NCBI RefSeq assembly: GCF_002973525.1
Contig: NZ_PVEN01000027.1
Location: 1-64,000, forward strand
Length of the DNA stretch: 64,000 nt
Direction of reading: 5' to 3'
Source of the DNA: Paraburkholderia sp. BL21I4N1
GTDB taxonomy: Bacteria > Pseudomonadota > Gammaproteobacteria > Burkholderiales > Burkholderiaceae
The notes beneath the pieces were generated by a model that was given only the letters and a program-made list of their open reading frames with translations, was not told where the DNA came from and made no database searches. This document shows positions 17,019-25,887 of the stretch, piece after piece. The position numbers and the translations under genes are program-made. The stretch's first letter is position 1. Every line of letters starts with the position of its first letter.

Positions 17019-17504
17019 ATGAGTACGCTGCCTGTCAGTACGCCACCTATCAGTACGCGGCCCGACGGCGCCGGGGCGAACCTGGGTGCATTCATGGTCG
17101 GCTATACGCTGGATTACGCCCATCGGGTCGTGGTCGGCGTTCGTGCGGCGAGCGCCGAAGCGGCCTGCGCCATCGTGCGTACAGCATTCGACGCCGGTAC
17201 GTTGTGGGATGACACGCCCGACATGCCACTGCTTTACGACGACTACGAGGAACTCGACGGACAGGTTCTCGATTTCGATGCCACCGCGGTCCCGGCCTGG
17301 GCCGCCGCCCATGCCTCGGTGCGGCAGGTTAGACTGCATGCGGCCGCAGAGCGCCTGCTGGCGTTCGCACGACTCGTCGATAACCGTGCGTTGTCCGCCA
17401 GCGTGATCGGGTCGTGGCATCCCGACGTGCTGGTCGGCCTTTCACTCACCGCCGGCCAGCTCCGGGAGCTGCGCACCCTGCTTGCGACGTTGGCCGATCG
17501 TTGA
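17019..17504 (+). CDS. uncharacterised ICE protein
   Basis: 161 residues; ATG at 17019 with CAGGAG upstream and a strong leader hairpin GCGGGGC/GCCCCGC at 16968-16984. No family is recognised. After a Ser/Thr/Pro-rich start the sequence is beta then alpha (FMVGYTLDYAHRVVVGV, ASAEAACAIVRTAFDAG), then acidic (LYDDYEELDGQVLDFD). The C-terminus is helical (LTAGQLRELRTLLATLA). It is cytoplasmic by appearance and is followed by copy 3 of the five-hairpin element. Confidence 0.7.
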   Translation: MSTLPVSTPPISTRPDGAGANLGAFMVGYTLDYAHRVVVGVRAASAEAACAIVRTAFDAGTLWDDTPDMPLLYDDYEELDGQVLDFDATAVPAWAAAHASVRQVRLHAAAERLLAFARLVDNRALSASVIGSWHPDVLVGLSLTAGQLRELRTLLATLADR

Positions 17505-17531
17505 TGCGAACCTTCTGACAATCCCGCACAT

Positions 17532-17742
17532 GCACCCCCTGACGGGGTGCTTTCCTGGTTCACCGCCCCAGACATGCCGGTGAGACCAGGACAGCGCCTT
17601 ACCGGAACAGATCGAGGTTTTCCCGCTGGTTTGCCGGCAGCAAACCCGCCGTCGCACGTCACGCGACACTTTTAGCAGTGCATCAGCAGCTTCTTCCGGC
17701 GCCTCCGTCCGCGCGGCTGCGGTCCATCCGGACATGGAATTT
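17532..17742 (+). repeat. five-hairpin intergenic element, copy 3
   Basis: Hairpin A is GCACCCC/GGGGTGC (17532-17550). Hairpin B is CCTGGTTCACCG paired with CGGTGAGACCAGG (17554-17590, one bulge). The conserved stretch from 17617 has GGTTTGC/GCAAACC, GTCGC/GCGAC and GCAGC/GCTGC stems and ends near TCCGGACATGGAAT. It leads into the leader hairpin of the next gene. Confidence 0.65.
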
Positions 17743-17803
17743 CATTCACCCTTTCCGGGACAGCGCCCGGCGGGTGCACCCGGATCTCTCCGAGGAGCCC
17801 GCC

Positions 17804-18433
17804 ATGCTCTATCCCATCCTGGAACTGCAGGATATCTTCGTCGATGCCTGTGTCCGCGCCCCGACGGGCGAACTCATGTTCCTCTCGACCTACGGTCGCG
17901 ACGGCTCACTCCAGCAACTCTACGCCGCGCTACACCTGGGCGTACAGGAAGGCGGTATCCGCCAGGTCACGATACTCGATCCGGCAAGCCGCCAGCCCCT
18001 CGCTGCTGTTCCTGTCGGGGACCCAAAGCGTTTCGACAAGTTCAGCGGCCGGCTGCCAAAGGACAACCTATTCGGCAGCCTCGTGCATACGTGGATCTTC
18101 GACCCATGCCTGATGACACCGGCCAGAGCCACCGCCACCGCGTGGCTGCTCGTCGACCGGCATACGCAGCACGATGACACTGCGTCGATCACCTCACGCG
18201 CGTGGTCGCTCATCGTCCAGCTGAGTCCTGTTCCCCTGCTGCCGCACTGGCGCGAGCGCGTCCTCAGCGCACTGGGCAAGGAAATCGTTACCGACCTTGC
18301 GGAGACCGCTTCCGCGCCAGTCGGCCGGCTCCACGCGTCGCTGATCGTGCTGCCCGAAGCGTTCCGCGAAACCCTTTCCACGCTCGTGCACGATGGCAAA
18401 CTCACCCTCGAGGGCGACACCGGTACGCGCTGA
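17804..18433 (+). CDS. uncharacterised ICE protein
   Basis: 209 residues; ATG at 17804 after CGAGGAGCCCGCC. It begins MLYPILELQDIFVDACVRAP. Other notable stretches are QQLYAALHLGVQEGGI, VHTWIFDPCLMTPARAT and LHASLIVLPEAFRETL. I do not recognise a family; it looks like a soluble alpha/beta protein. It is preceded by a leader hairpin (about 17745-17775). The next short frame starts 41 bases before its stop, indicating coupled translation. Confidence 0.7.
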   Translation: MLYPILELQDIFVDACVRAPTGELMFLSTYGRDGSLQQLYAALHLGVQEGGIRQVTILDPASRQPLAAVPVGDPKRFDKFSGRLPKDNLFGSLVHTWIFDPCLMTPARATATAWLLVDRHTQHDDTASITSRAWSLIVQLSPVPLLPHWRERVLSALGKEIVTDLAETASAPVGRLHASLIVLPEAFRETLSTLVHDGKLTLEGDTGTR

Positions 18434-18614
18434 CACCTTCAGTTCTCTGTTAAGCCACCTGCGCGAGGCACTGATTGCGGGTGACCTTGACACCACCGCG
18501 GCCATGCTCGCCACGATGGTGAGACGGACGCTCGCCGGGATCAGCGATCACCGTGCGCGCGACACGCTCGCCATGCAGCTGGCGACGCTGCTTCAGCAGA
18601 CGGGTGGCGCCTGA
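18393..18614 (+). CDS. small uncharacterised protein
   Basis: 73 residues, overlapping the end of the preceding gene by 41 bases. The part beyond the overlap is a clean helical protein (FSSLLSHLREALIAGDLDTT, MLATMVRRTLAGI). The amino acid composition past the overlap is protein-like, which supports it as a gene, but no homologous family is recognised. The exact start is uncertain; the ATG at 18393 is the only standard start near the overlap. Confidence 0.5.
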   Translation: MANSPSRATPVRADTFSSLLSHLREALIAGDLDTTAAMLATMVRRTLAGISDHRARDTLAMQLATLLQQTGGA

Positions 18615-18735
18615 CTGTCACCTGCACCAGGCCGGACTATCGCCCCTCTTTTTTCCCAACCCACGCGGGGATACATCGTCCCCGTCCCGGGCTTCGGTGT
18701 TTTCCCGCGTCTGTCCTTCAGATGAGGAGTACACC

Positions 18736-21033
18736 ATGGAAACACTTCAGTTATCCCAGGAATCGGCCGACGTTGCCGGATCTGACGATGCAGCGACGGA
18801 TGACGATACATCGGTCATCGCGCTGCCCGAATTCATCGCGAACTTCGGCGCAGGCCTGCTCGAAGCCGTACGGGAGCAGAACCCATCCGTCTACGATGGC
18901 CAGCGCGACGCGCGCTGGGACGCCCTGCTCGATAACCTTTCGCGCAAGCCCTTCCCGGCGCAGCGCGAGGTGATTCACGCCATCACCACCCTGCTCACGC
19001 AGCACGCGCCGGGTGGCATCATCAATGCGGAAATGGGGACCGGAAAAACGCTGATGGGTATCGGCGTCGCGGTCCTGTTGCACCACTGCGGCTTTCCCCG
19101 CACGCTCGTCATTGCCCCACCCCACCTCGTCTACAAGTGGCGGCGGGAGATCAAGACGACAGTTCCCGGTGCACGGGTCTGGATTCTCAATGGTCCCGAC
19201 ACGCTACGCAAGCTGCTGCAGTTGCGCTCGATGCGCACGCGACCCGCGGTACCGGAGTTTTTCATCCTCGGGCGGGTTCGCATGCGCATGGGTTTCGACT
19301 GGAAGCCAGCCTTCGCACGGCGGGTTGCTACCCTCGACATGGAGACCGACGCGATCACGCGTGTCTTCGCCTGCTGCCCATCCTGTGGCGAGTTTGTCTG
19401 CGACGAGGACGGCAATCCATTCACACCAACCCAGGCCCGCTCAGCACTCAACGAGAAGCGTCGCGCGTGCAGTTGCGGCGAACGGCTATGGACTCTCGCG
19501 CCGAGAGCACAAGGCACGCGGTCCATGCGCGAACTGGTGAAATCTGCGCTGCTGCAGATGCCCACCGTCGGCGAGAAGACCGCCGACCGCCTCCTCTCCC
19601 GCTTCGGCGAATCGCTGCTCGCCGACATGCTGCAGGACAACCTCTACGAGTTCATCAACCTGATGGACGACAGGGGTGAGCTCGTGTTCTCGGACCGCCA
19701 GGCAAAGCGCATGGAGCGTGCCCTGGCACACACCGAAATCTCGTTTGGACAGGGAGGCTATCAGGCATCCGAATTCGTCAAGCGCTACCTTCCCCAAGGC
19801 TACTTCGGCCTGCTCATCGCAGACGAGGGCCACGAATACAAGAACGAGAACTCCGCCCAGGGACAGGCCATGGGCGTACTCGCCCGCAAGGCGTCACGTA
19901 CCCTGTTGCTGACCGGCACGCTGATGGGTGGCTACGCGGACGACCTCTACCATCTGCTCTATCGTCTCAATCCGTCGATGCTGATCGAGGATGGATTCAA
20001 CTACGGCCCGAAAGGCTCGATGGGTAGTGCGACGATGGCCTTCATGCGCGAGCATGGTGTGCTGATCGACATCCACAAGCAGACCGACGAAGGCTCGCAT
20101 CGGACAGCCAGGGGTGAGAAGCGGACCGTCTCGACGGTCAAGGGCCCGGGCTTTGGTCCGAAGGGCATTATGCGGTACGTGGTGCCGTATACCGCGTTCC
20201 TGAAGCTCTCGCAGATCGGGTAGAGTGTCCTGCCGCCCTACGACGAATCGCTGCTCCCGGTCACGATGTTGGAAGACATGGCGAGTGCCTATCGGACGCT
20301 CGAATCCAATCTGACGTCGGAGTTGCGCGCGGCGCTGCACCGTGGCGACAAAAGCCTGCTCGGTGTCGTGCTCAATGCGCTGCTGGCATGGCCGGAGTGC
20401 TGTTTCCGTCCGGAGATCGTGCGCCACCCGCGCACGAAGCAGATCCTCGCATCGGTTCCGGCATTGCTGCGGGACGATGAACCCGGCCCGAAGGAGGCGG
20501 CCCTGCTCAGTCTGGTCAGCGGCGAACTGCTCAATCGCCGTCGCACCCTCGTCTATACCACGTACACCGGCACGCGCGACACCTCGGTGCGACTTCGCAA
20601 TCTCTTCGATGCCGTCGGCGTGAAGGCCTCGGTACTGCGCGCTAGTGTCGCCGCCGAAAAGCGGGAAGACTGGGTTGCCGACCAGCTCGAACGGGGGGCG
20701 GAAGTCATCATCACGAACCCTGAACTGGTCAAGACCGGCCTCGATCTGCTCGAATTCCCGACGATTGCGTTTCTCCAGTCGGGCTACAACACGTACACGC
20801 TCCAGCAGGCCGCTCGCCGAAGCTGGCGCATTGGTCAGACGCTCGACGTCACAGTGCGGTTTTTCGCCTACGAGGCTACAGCCCAGATGCGGTGCCTGAA
20901 GCTGATGGGCCAGAAGATCGCCGTCTCCCAGTCGACCTCCGGCGACATGCCGGAGTCCGGTCTCGACATTCTCAATCAGGGCGGCGAAAGCATCGAGGTC
21001 GCGCTCGCGCGGCAGTTGGTCAATCAGGAATGA
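18736..21033 (+). pseudogene. SNF2-type helicase interrupted by an in-frame TAG
   Basis: The gene would encode 765 residues: 495 before a TAG at 20221-20223 and about 270 after it in the same frame. The first part has Walker A AEMGTGKTLMG (about residue 100), a four-cysteine zinc-binding insertion (CCPSCGEFVC, then CSCGERLW), and motif II as LLIADEGHEYKN. The second part has helicase C motifs, including ARRSWRIGQTLDVTVRFF. SNF2-like proteins of this type are common in ICEs and remodel nucleoprotein. No frameshift is needed: a single codon separates LKLSQIG from SVLPPYDE. Either the gene is recently inactivated or the amber codon is suppressed or is a sequencing error. The leader hairpin is at 18660-18735. 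Confidence 0.88.
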
Positions 21034-21094
21034 AGTCCTGACAAATCATCCGATTTCAATCCAGGCTACTTTTACTTCTCATGGAGAATTCATC

Positions 21095-21445
21095 ATGATT
21101 CACTTTCTTGCCGCAGACCTCCGCCCTGTCATCGATGAGGCCCGCACACAGCACTGCCGCATCGCGCTGGTCAAGGACCACGGCGTCTACATGCTGTCGG
21201 AGAAAGGCGAAATGGAAAACGGTCAGCGCAGGATCATCGCGTGGGCCGTTGAATGCAATCCCGACACGGCGCCGTTCGACGACTGGTGGGAACGTGCCAG
21301 GACGGAATTCGGCGGCGACGACTTTGTCGAGCACTTCGATCACGACGATGCCGTCTTTGACCGCGTGATTAACGATGGCTTCGATATCCAGATCCAGGCA
21401 GATGCCCGCTACCTCTACATCGATGCTGTCGCACCGCGGTCCTGA
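21095..21445 (+). CDS. DUF3085 family protein
   Basis: 116 residues; ATG at 21095 after ATGGAGAATTCATC. It matches DUF3085: FLAADLRPVIDEAR, RIALVKDHGVYMLSEKGE and WAVECNPDTAPFDDWWERAR, then GGDDFVEHFD and an acidic C-terminus. This is a small single-domain family of unknown function found in ICEs and related islands. It lies about 60 bases after the SNF2 gene and is followed by a strong terminator, so it closes this transcription unit. Confidence 0.88.
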   Translation: MIHFLAADLRPVIDEARTQHCRIALVKDHGVYMLSEKGEMENGQRRIIAWAVECNPDTAPFDDWWERARTEFGGDDFVEHFDHDDAVFDRVINDGFDIQIQADARYLYIDAVAPRS

Positions 21446-21487
21446 CCGCTTCTGCTACCCGTATCAACCCTCTTGTGTCGAAAACAC

Positions 21488-21524
21488 GCGCCTGGTCCAT
21501 CACGTGGGCCAGGCGCTTTTTTTT
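21488..21524 (+). terminator. factor-independent terminator after the DUF3085 gene
   Basis: GCGCCTGGTCC pairs with GGGCCAGGCGC around a short loop (21488-21516) and is followed by eight T residues (21517-21524). This is the strongest terminator in the window, 43 bases after the DUF3085 stop. Confidence 0.85.
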
Positions 21525-21644
21525 CCTATTGCCGGTAGCGCCCGGACAGAACGTGCCCTATGCTCGGTACAGCAGCGCGTGCAGAGTGGGGAAGCACTGG
21601 CCGGCGTGAGCCGGTCCGACGGATCCAGTTTCCCGGTGAACGCC

Positions 21645-22901
21645 ATGTTTTCGCTGCTCCCGTCTCTGCCACCCGCACCGCCGAATTCCCGGCATGTTTC
21701 GCCGTGGCCCGCATGCGCGGCATCGATGGCTATCGGGGTACTTGTGGCACTTGCCGCATGGTACCCGGGCCACTGGCAGGCGCTCCTGCTGCTCCAGCCT
21801 GCCGGATGGTCACGCGTACGAGGCCGTGCCACGGCGTTCGCGCTCTGGGCCGGCTATTACCTCGCCGGGGCACGGGACATCCCTCTCGTGAGCATGCGCT
21901 TCTTTTCTGGTTATGGAGAGTTCACGAAGCCGGAGGCACTCTTGCTCGGCGTCACGTTCTGGATCGGGCAGGCGCTGCTGCTTTCAACGCCGTGGGCCTT
22001 GCTCAAACCAGCCGCGCATGCGTCCGCTGCAAGCCATGCTGCACGCGCGGTGATCGCGACGCTGTTTGTGACCGTACCCCCGCTCGGGATCATTGGCTGG
22101 CTCTCGCCCGTGTATGTCGCGAGCGCCCTGTTTCCTGGCTGGAAGCTGCCGGGCCTGATACTTGGCGTGGTCGTTCTCGCCTGCGCCGCTTCTGTCTCAC
22201 GCTGCCGCCTCGCGCGATACGTCACAACCCTACTGTTCACGCTGTCCATCGTCGCCAACAGTTCGGCGACCGTGCCCCCTGCACCCTCCAGATGGGTCTC
22301 ACTCGACACACGCCTCGGTAGGCTCGACCAGTCGAACTATGCCCAGCTCTACGCGAGAACACAACACGTCCAGCTCCTGGCAGAGCATGCGTTTGCCGCA
22401 GGGGCAGCCGTTGTCATCCTTCCGGAAGAAATCGTGGGATTGTGGCGTCCCGCGATGGGCTACTGGTGGCATGACGACGTTCAGGCATTCGCCGCAGCGA
22501 GGCAGACATTGATCTTCGGTACAGACCTGACCGTATCCAGCCCACAGTTCCGGTATACCGATAGCGCCGTCATCGTCGGGGGAAACTACGGGCGTGTGGA
22601 CAGCCGCCAGCCGGTGCCTGCTGCACTATGGCGGCCAGGTGCGGCCGTCAGCGCGATCCGTGGAAGCCTGACGCAGCGGTACGCCGTCGTCTCAGGCAAG
22701 AGCGTTGCATTCTCCATGTGCTACGAAGACCTGTTGTGGTGGCCGCACTGGCACCTGCTCCTGCACCCGCCCAATGCGCTCATCAGTCTGTCCAACAGCT
22801 GGTTCGATTCCGACCTCGCACTCGCACCCATCCAGCAGCAGGCTATCGCCGCGATCGCCCGACTGTCGGGCGTATCGCTACTGCGTGCGATGAACCGGTA
22901 G
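21645..22901 (+). CDS. conjugal transfer protein TraB-like (nitrilase/Lnt superfamily)
   Basis: 418 residues; several hydrophobic segments lie in the first half (IGVLVALAAWYPGHW, ALLLGVTFWIGQALLL, AVIATLFVTVPPLGIIGWL and others). The second half is a carbon-nitrogen hydrolase domain: catalytic Glu in VILPEEIVG, and Cys in AFSMCYEDLLWWP. This is the layout of apolipoprotein N-acyltransferase and of TraB of Ti-type and ICE conjugation systems, where it may modify the pilin or a lipoprotein. The ATG at 21645 lacks a strong ribosome-binding site. The protein ends at LLRAMNR, about the usual length. It lies beyond a terminator, so it needs its own promoter. The mobile-element nest begins soon after. 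Confidence 0.8.
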   Translation: MFSLLPSLPPAPPNSRHVSPWPACAASMAIGVLVALAAWYPGHWQALLLLQPAGWSRVRGRATAFALWAGYYLAGARDIPLVSMRFFSGYGEFTKPEALLLGVTFWIGQALLLSTPWALLKPAAHASAASHAARAVIATLFVTVPPLGIIGWLSPVYVASALFPGWKLPGLILGVVVLACAASVSRCRLARYVTTLLFTLSIVANSSATVPPAPSRWVSLDTRLGRLDQSNYAQLYARTQHVQLLAEHAFAAGAAVVILPEEIVGLWRPAMGYWWHDDVQAFAAARQTLIFGTDLTVSSPQFRYTDSAVIVGGNYGRVDSRQPVPAALWRPGAAVSAIRGSLTQRYAVVSGKSVAFSMCYEDLLWWPHWHLLLHPPNALISLSNSWFDSDLALAPIQQQAIAAIARLSGVSLLRAMNR

Positions 22902-23061
22902 ACACGACGGTCGAAGACCTGCGTGGGATAGTCGGCCATGAGGCGTCATTCGACAAAACTGCGCATGGACATTGGCGCGACTGCTTCGCTCGTAAGCGGC
23001 CGGTTGAGCGCCAGTGATGTGCGTCGCATCGGCCATTGCCGACATTGGGGCAGGCTGGGTT

Positions 23062-23346
23062 CTAGGTCAGCAATGTGACGGATTGCTGACGGTGGGCGGC
23101 ATTGAGCAGCCGAATGGCGATTTCCTCTTTGATGCCGCCAACGAGCCGCAGGATGAAGCGCTCTTGGTGCCACGACGGACTACCAGCCTCTGCATTGCGG
23201 AGCAGTCGTCCGCGGCGTAGCAGCCGCCGCAAGGCTTCGTTGGCATCAGCGGCAGCGTATCCACCATCCAGCCCACCAAAGGCTGAACCGATTTTGTTTT
23301 CGGCTGGCTCGCGCTGCGTCACGCGCCGTTGGCTGATGAGATGCAT
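23062..23346 (-). CDS. unrecognised ORF of 94 residues
   Basis: It begins MHLISQRRVTQREP at 23346, 18 bases past the stop of the preceding fragment. The C-terminal part reads like a real protein (ERFILRLVGGIKEEIAIRLL). I see no family. The tight spacing to the DUF5677-like fragment suggests a former two-gene unit trapped between the TraB gene and the IS3 fragment. Confidence is low. Confidence 0.3.
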   Translation of the reverse strand: MHLISQRRVTQREPAENKIGSAFGGLDGGYAAADANEALRRLLRRGRLLRNAEAGSPSWHQERFILRLVGGIKEEIAIRLLNAAHRQQSVTLLT

Positions 23347-23363
23347 CTCTGGCCACGGTTCAG

Positions 23364-23690
23364 CTACCCTGCCTTGAAGATGAACACCGGTATCGAACGG
23401 AATGGCTCTCGCCACCGCTCAAGCCACAAGCGCCCGAACTCCTGCTTGTGACTCGGGATATAATGTTCGATGACCACACGATACGTGCGCATCGCAAGAT
23501 TTGTGATCTGCATGATAAGTTCATTGGAACCGTGCAAGCTTCGAAGCTTCTTCAGGCGCAGACCTGATCTCAGAAACTCGATATGGTCGAAATGTGAGCC
23601 CGCGTGAATGACGTTCGACCCTTTGGAGTAGAAGATGGCGTACTCATGCGCCCGCCCAACATCGGAAGCAATCTTGGCAATCGGAAATTT
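23364..23690 (-). pseudogene. C-terminal fragment of a DUF5677-like protein
   Basis: A minus-strand frame of about 109 codons with no start, bounded upstream by a stop at 23691-23693. It reads DVGRAHEYAIFYSKGSNVIH, GSHFDHIEFLR, then HKQEFGRLWLERW and stops. The 'Y...Y...S..vH....' pattern resembles DUF5677 proteins. The 5' end is cut close to the IS3 fragment, so an IS insertion or deletion probably removed it. No function is expected. Confidence 0.45.
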
Positions 23691-23721
23691 TCAAGGTAGT
23701 TGTCGCCTCAACGTTTAGATT

Positions 23722-24081
23722 TCAGGCGGCCTTTCGTTCCTGGTTATCGCACGGCGTAGTGCCTGCCAGGGTGTCGGTTCGATCCGGGTTCAGATGCACA
23801 GCACTTACGCGCTGCCAGTTGCGCGTCCGGCCTTTCCATCGGAGCGGATTGCGTTGCCGGGCAGTCTCGTAGAGCGCCGCGCGTCGATCCAGAATGTCCT
23901 GGTCGAGGTTGGCATGACGCTGCGCCGGTGTCACGAACCGGATCGCGCCGTGACGATGTTCATCGTTGTACCAGCGCACCAATGCGCCCACCCAGGCGCG
24001 CGCGGCGAACAGGGTATCGAACGGCTTGAGCGGATAGGCCGGCCGATACTTCAGTGTCTTGAACAGCGACTCTGAAAACGG
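23722..24081 (-). pseudogene. IS3-family transposase OrfB, C-terminal part
   Basis: The frame starts at 24081 with PFSESLFKTLKYRPAYP. It runs through VGALVRWYNDEHRHGAIRFV (catalytic Glu of the integrase core) to the normal-looking end LAGTTPCDNQERKAA. The missing N-terminal part ends in NDNP at 36175, and joining the two gives the canonical NDNPFSESLFKTLKYRP. The gene was therefore one unit before about 12 kb of other mobile DNA entered. Confidence 0.85.
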
Positions 24082-24082
24082 G

Positions 24083-24102
24083 ATATGTGATCAATCACAT
24101 AT
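24083..24102. repeat. 20-bp palindrome at the IS3/IS91 junction
   Basis: ATATGTGAT-CA-ATCACATAT is a perfect inverted repeat, starting 1 base after the last IS3-coding base. It may be part of the IS91-like terminus. It resembles a CRP site but has 4 rather than 6 bases between TGTGA and TCACA. Confidence 0.6.
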
Positions 24103-24460
24103 GGCAGAGGATTTTTTGGTTAGCGATCGCGGCCGCGGAGGCATAACGGAGCCGATCAGGATCAGCCCGCGAGCGGTAACCAAAAAACCATTTGTGCTAA
24201 GCCGCTCCGCAGGCGGTGACCGCTATGGGCGTTGAATGACCACCGCGGTAATTTCTGCGGTCCAGTACGGGCGGCCGCAACCGGACTTCCAGCGATCGCG
24301 GAAAGCTTCGCACGCGAAAGTCTTTGGAAAGTAAGCGTCAACAGGCCAGTGACCCGCAGTTTTGGCATATTTTGACGCGATCGCGGATCGATGGCGCAAG
24401 TCCGGCTGCGTTAGCCTCGTCGGGAAAGGCAAACGTGTGCGGAAACAGGTGCGGTAGCAA

Positions 24461-25666
24461 CTAGCGCGCATGGTCAGGAGCTGGCGGGGCGCGTGGAAGG
24501 CTGCCGGGCATATCTTCAATGCGAAGCATGTGGCCCTTGCCGCACACGGGGCATTCCCGCAGCGACCTGCCGGTCAGGCGTTGGTAGCGCTCACGGTAGT
24601 CTTCGGCCGGTTGGACCGACGCAGCGGCGGGCGGCTCGACGCCGAGCAGCCGCCGGCAGGTGGCAAGTCGGTCTGCCCGGTGACAGTTGGCGAGCCAGCC
24701 GTAGCTGCGGATGCGCTTGAAGCCGTCGGGCAGCACATGCAGCAGGAAGCGGCGGATGAACTCGTCGGCCGTGAGCGTCATGGTGCTGTGCCGGGCGTCG
24801 TGCCGGTAGTCCTTCCAGCGGAACTGCACGGCGTGTCCGTCGAAGCCCAGCAGCCGGTTATTGGAAATGGCGACGCGATGGGTATAGCGGCCCAGGTAAT
24901 CGAGCACGTGTTTCGCACCGCCAAAGGGTGGCTTGGCGTAGACGACCCACTCCGACCTGGCAGCGGGCGCAAGCCAGGCAGCGAACCCGCGGGCATCATG
25001 CAGCGGTTCGAGCTGGCCGTGTAGGCGAAGCATGCCGGCGTCGAACGCGCAGCGCAGCTGGTCGAGGAACAGTCGTCGAAAGAGCCGTGAGAGCACCCGC
25101 ACGGGCAGGAAGAAGCCGGGGCGGCAGGCGATCCAGCGCTCGCCGTCCGGGGAGATGCCACCACCGGGCACGACACAATGCACGTGCGGGTGGTGCAGCA
25201 GATTCTGCCCCCACGTGTGCAGGATCATGATGAAACCGATCTCGGCGCCCAGGTGCTTCGGATCGGCGGCGATCGTACGCAGCGTCCCGGCGCTGGCGCG
25301 AAACAGCATGTCATAGAGAATGCGTTTGTTCTGGTGCGCGAGAGCCGCGATGGGTTCAGGAAGTGTGAAGACGACATGGAAGTACCCCACCTGTGGAAGC
25401 AGCTCGGCCTGCCGGCGCTCGAGCCATTGCGCGCGGGCGAGCGACTGGCACTTTGGGCAATGTCTATTGCGGCACGAGTCGTAGGCGATGCGCTGATGGC
25501 CGCACGCGTCGCACCGCTCGACATGTCCTCCGAGCGCGGCGGTACGACACAGTTCGATGGCGCTCATCACACGCCGCTGGACACGACTGAGCCCGTCGGC
25601 ATGGATTTGCCGGTACTGCGGGCCGCAGCGGCGAAGGATGTCCGCCACCTCGAGCGCCGGACGCAT
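24461..25666 (-). CDS. IS91-family transposase (HUH, Y-transposase)
   Basis: 401 residues from the ATG at 25666. The N-terminal zinc-binding part has CDACGHQRIAYDSCRNRHC. The HUH metal-binding motif is HPHVHCVVPGGG, and the catalytic Tyr region is YLGRYTHRVAISNNRLL. Length and motifs are normal, so the protein itself looks intact. IS91 transposases drive rolling-circle-like transposition. Its companion integrase gene just upstream is disrupted by IS66. Confidence 0.92.
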   Translation of the reverse strand: MRPALEVADILRRCGPQYRQIHADGLSRVQRRVMSAIELCRTAALGGHVERCDACGHQRIAYDSCRNRHCPKCQSLARAQWLERRQAELLPQVGYFHVVFTLPEPIAALAHQNKRILYDMLFRASAGTLRTIAADPKHLGAEIGFIMILHTWGQNLLHHPHVHCVVPGGGISPDGERWIACRPGFFLPVRVLSRLFRRLFLDQLRCAFDAGMLRLHGQLEPLHDARGFAAWLAPAARSEWVVYAKPPFGGAKHVLDYLGRYTHRVAISNNRLLGFDGHAVQFRWKDYRHDARHSTMTLTADEFIRRFLLHVLPDGFKRIRSYGWLANCHRADRLATCRRLLGVEPPAAASVQPAEDYRERYQRLTGRSLRECPVCGKGHMLRIEDMPGSLPRAPPAPDHAR

Positions 25667-25792
25667 GGGTGCGCTCAGAAATACTCGGGCGCAGGAGGCG
25701 GAGATGGAATGGGTTCGGGATGCGGGAGCAGGTCGAAGGGACTGGTGGTAGCGCACACGGTGCTGGTCGCGATTCGTAAGTAGCGCGAGGTA

Positions 25793-25800
25793 GTCGAAAG
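25793..25800. repeat. IS66 target-site duplication, left copy
   Basis: GTCGAAAG at 25793-25800 is repeated at 28397-28404 on the other side of the IS66 element. Eight bases is the usual duplication length for IS66. Confidence 0.92.
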
Positions 25801-25887
25801 GTAAGCCGTCAATTAACGACGCCCTTCCAATGGGAGACGTAGGGGCAGATGCTAGGTGTCCGCGTGGACACATGCACACCTACCTCA

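Noticed and set aside
16035..17420. 461-codon minus-strand frame opposite DUF6094
   Set aside because: Arg/His/Gly-rich antisense artefact of GC-rich coding DNA.
20266..21033. Separate helicase C-terminal gene starting at 20266
   Set aside because: The frame is continuous with the upstream helicase apart from one TAG, so this is one interrupted gene.
24083..24102. CRP/FNR binding site
   Set aside because: The half-sites TGTGA and TCACA are 4 rather than 6 bases apart and the position at an element junction fits a terminal palindrome better.
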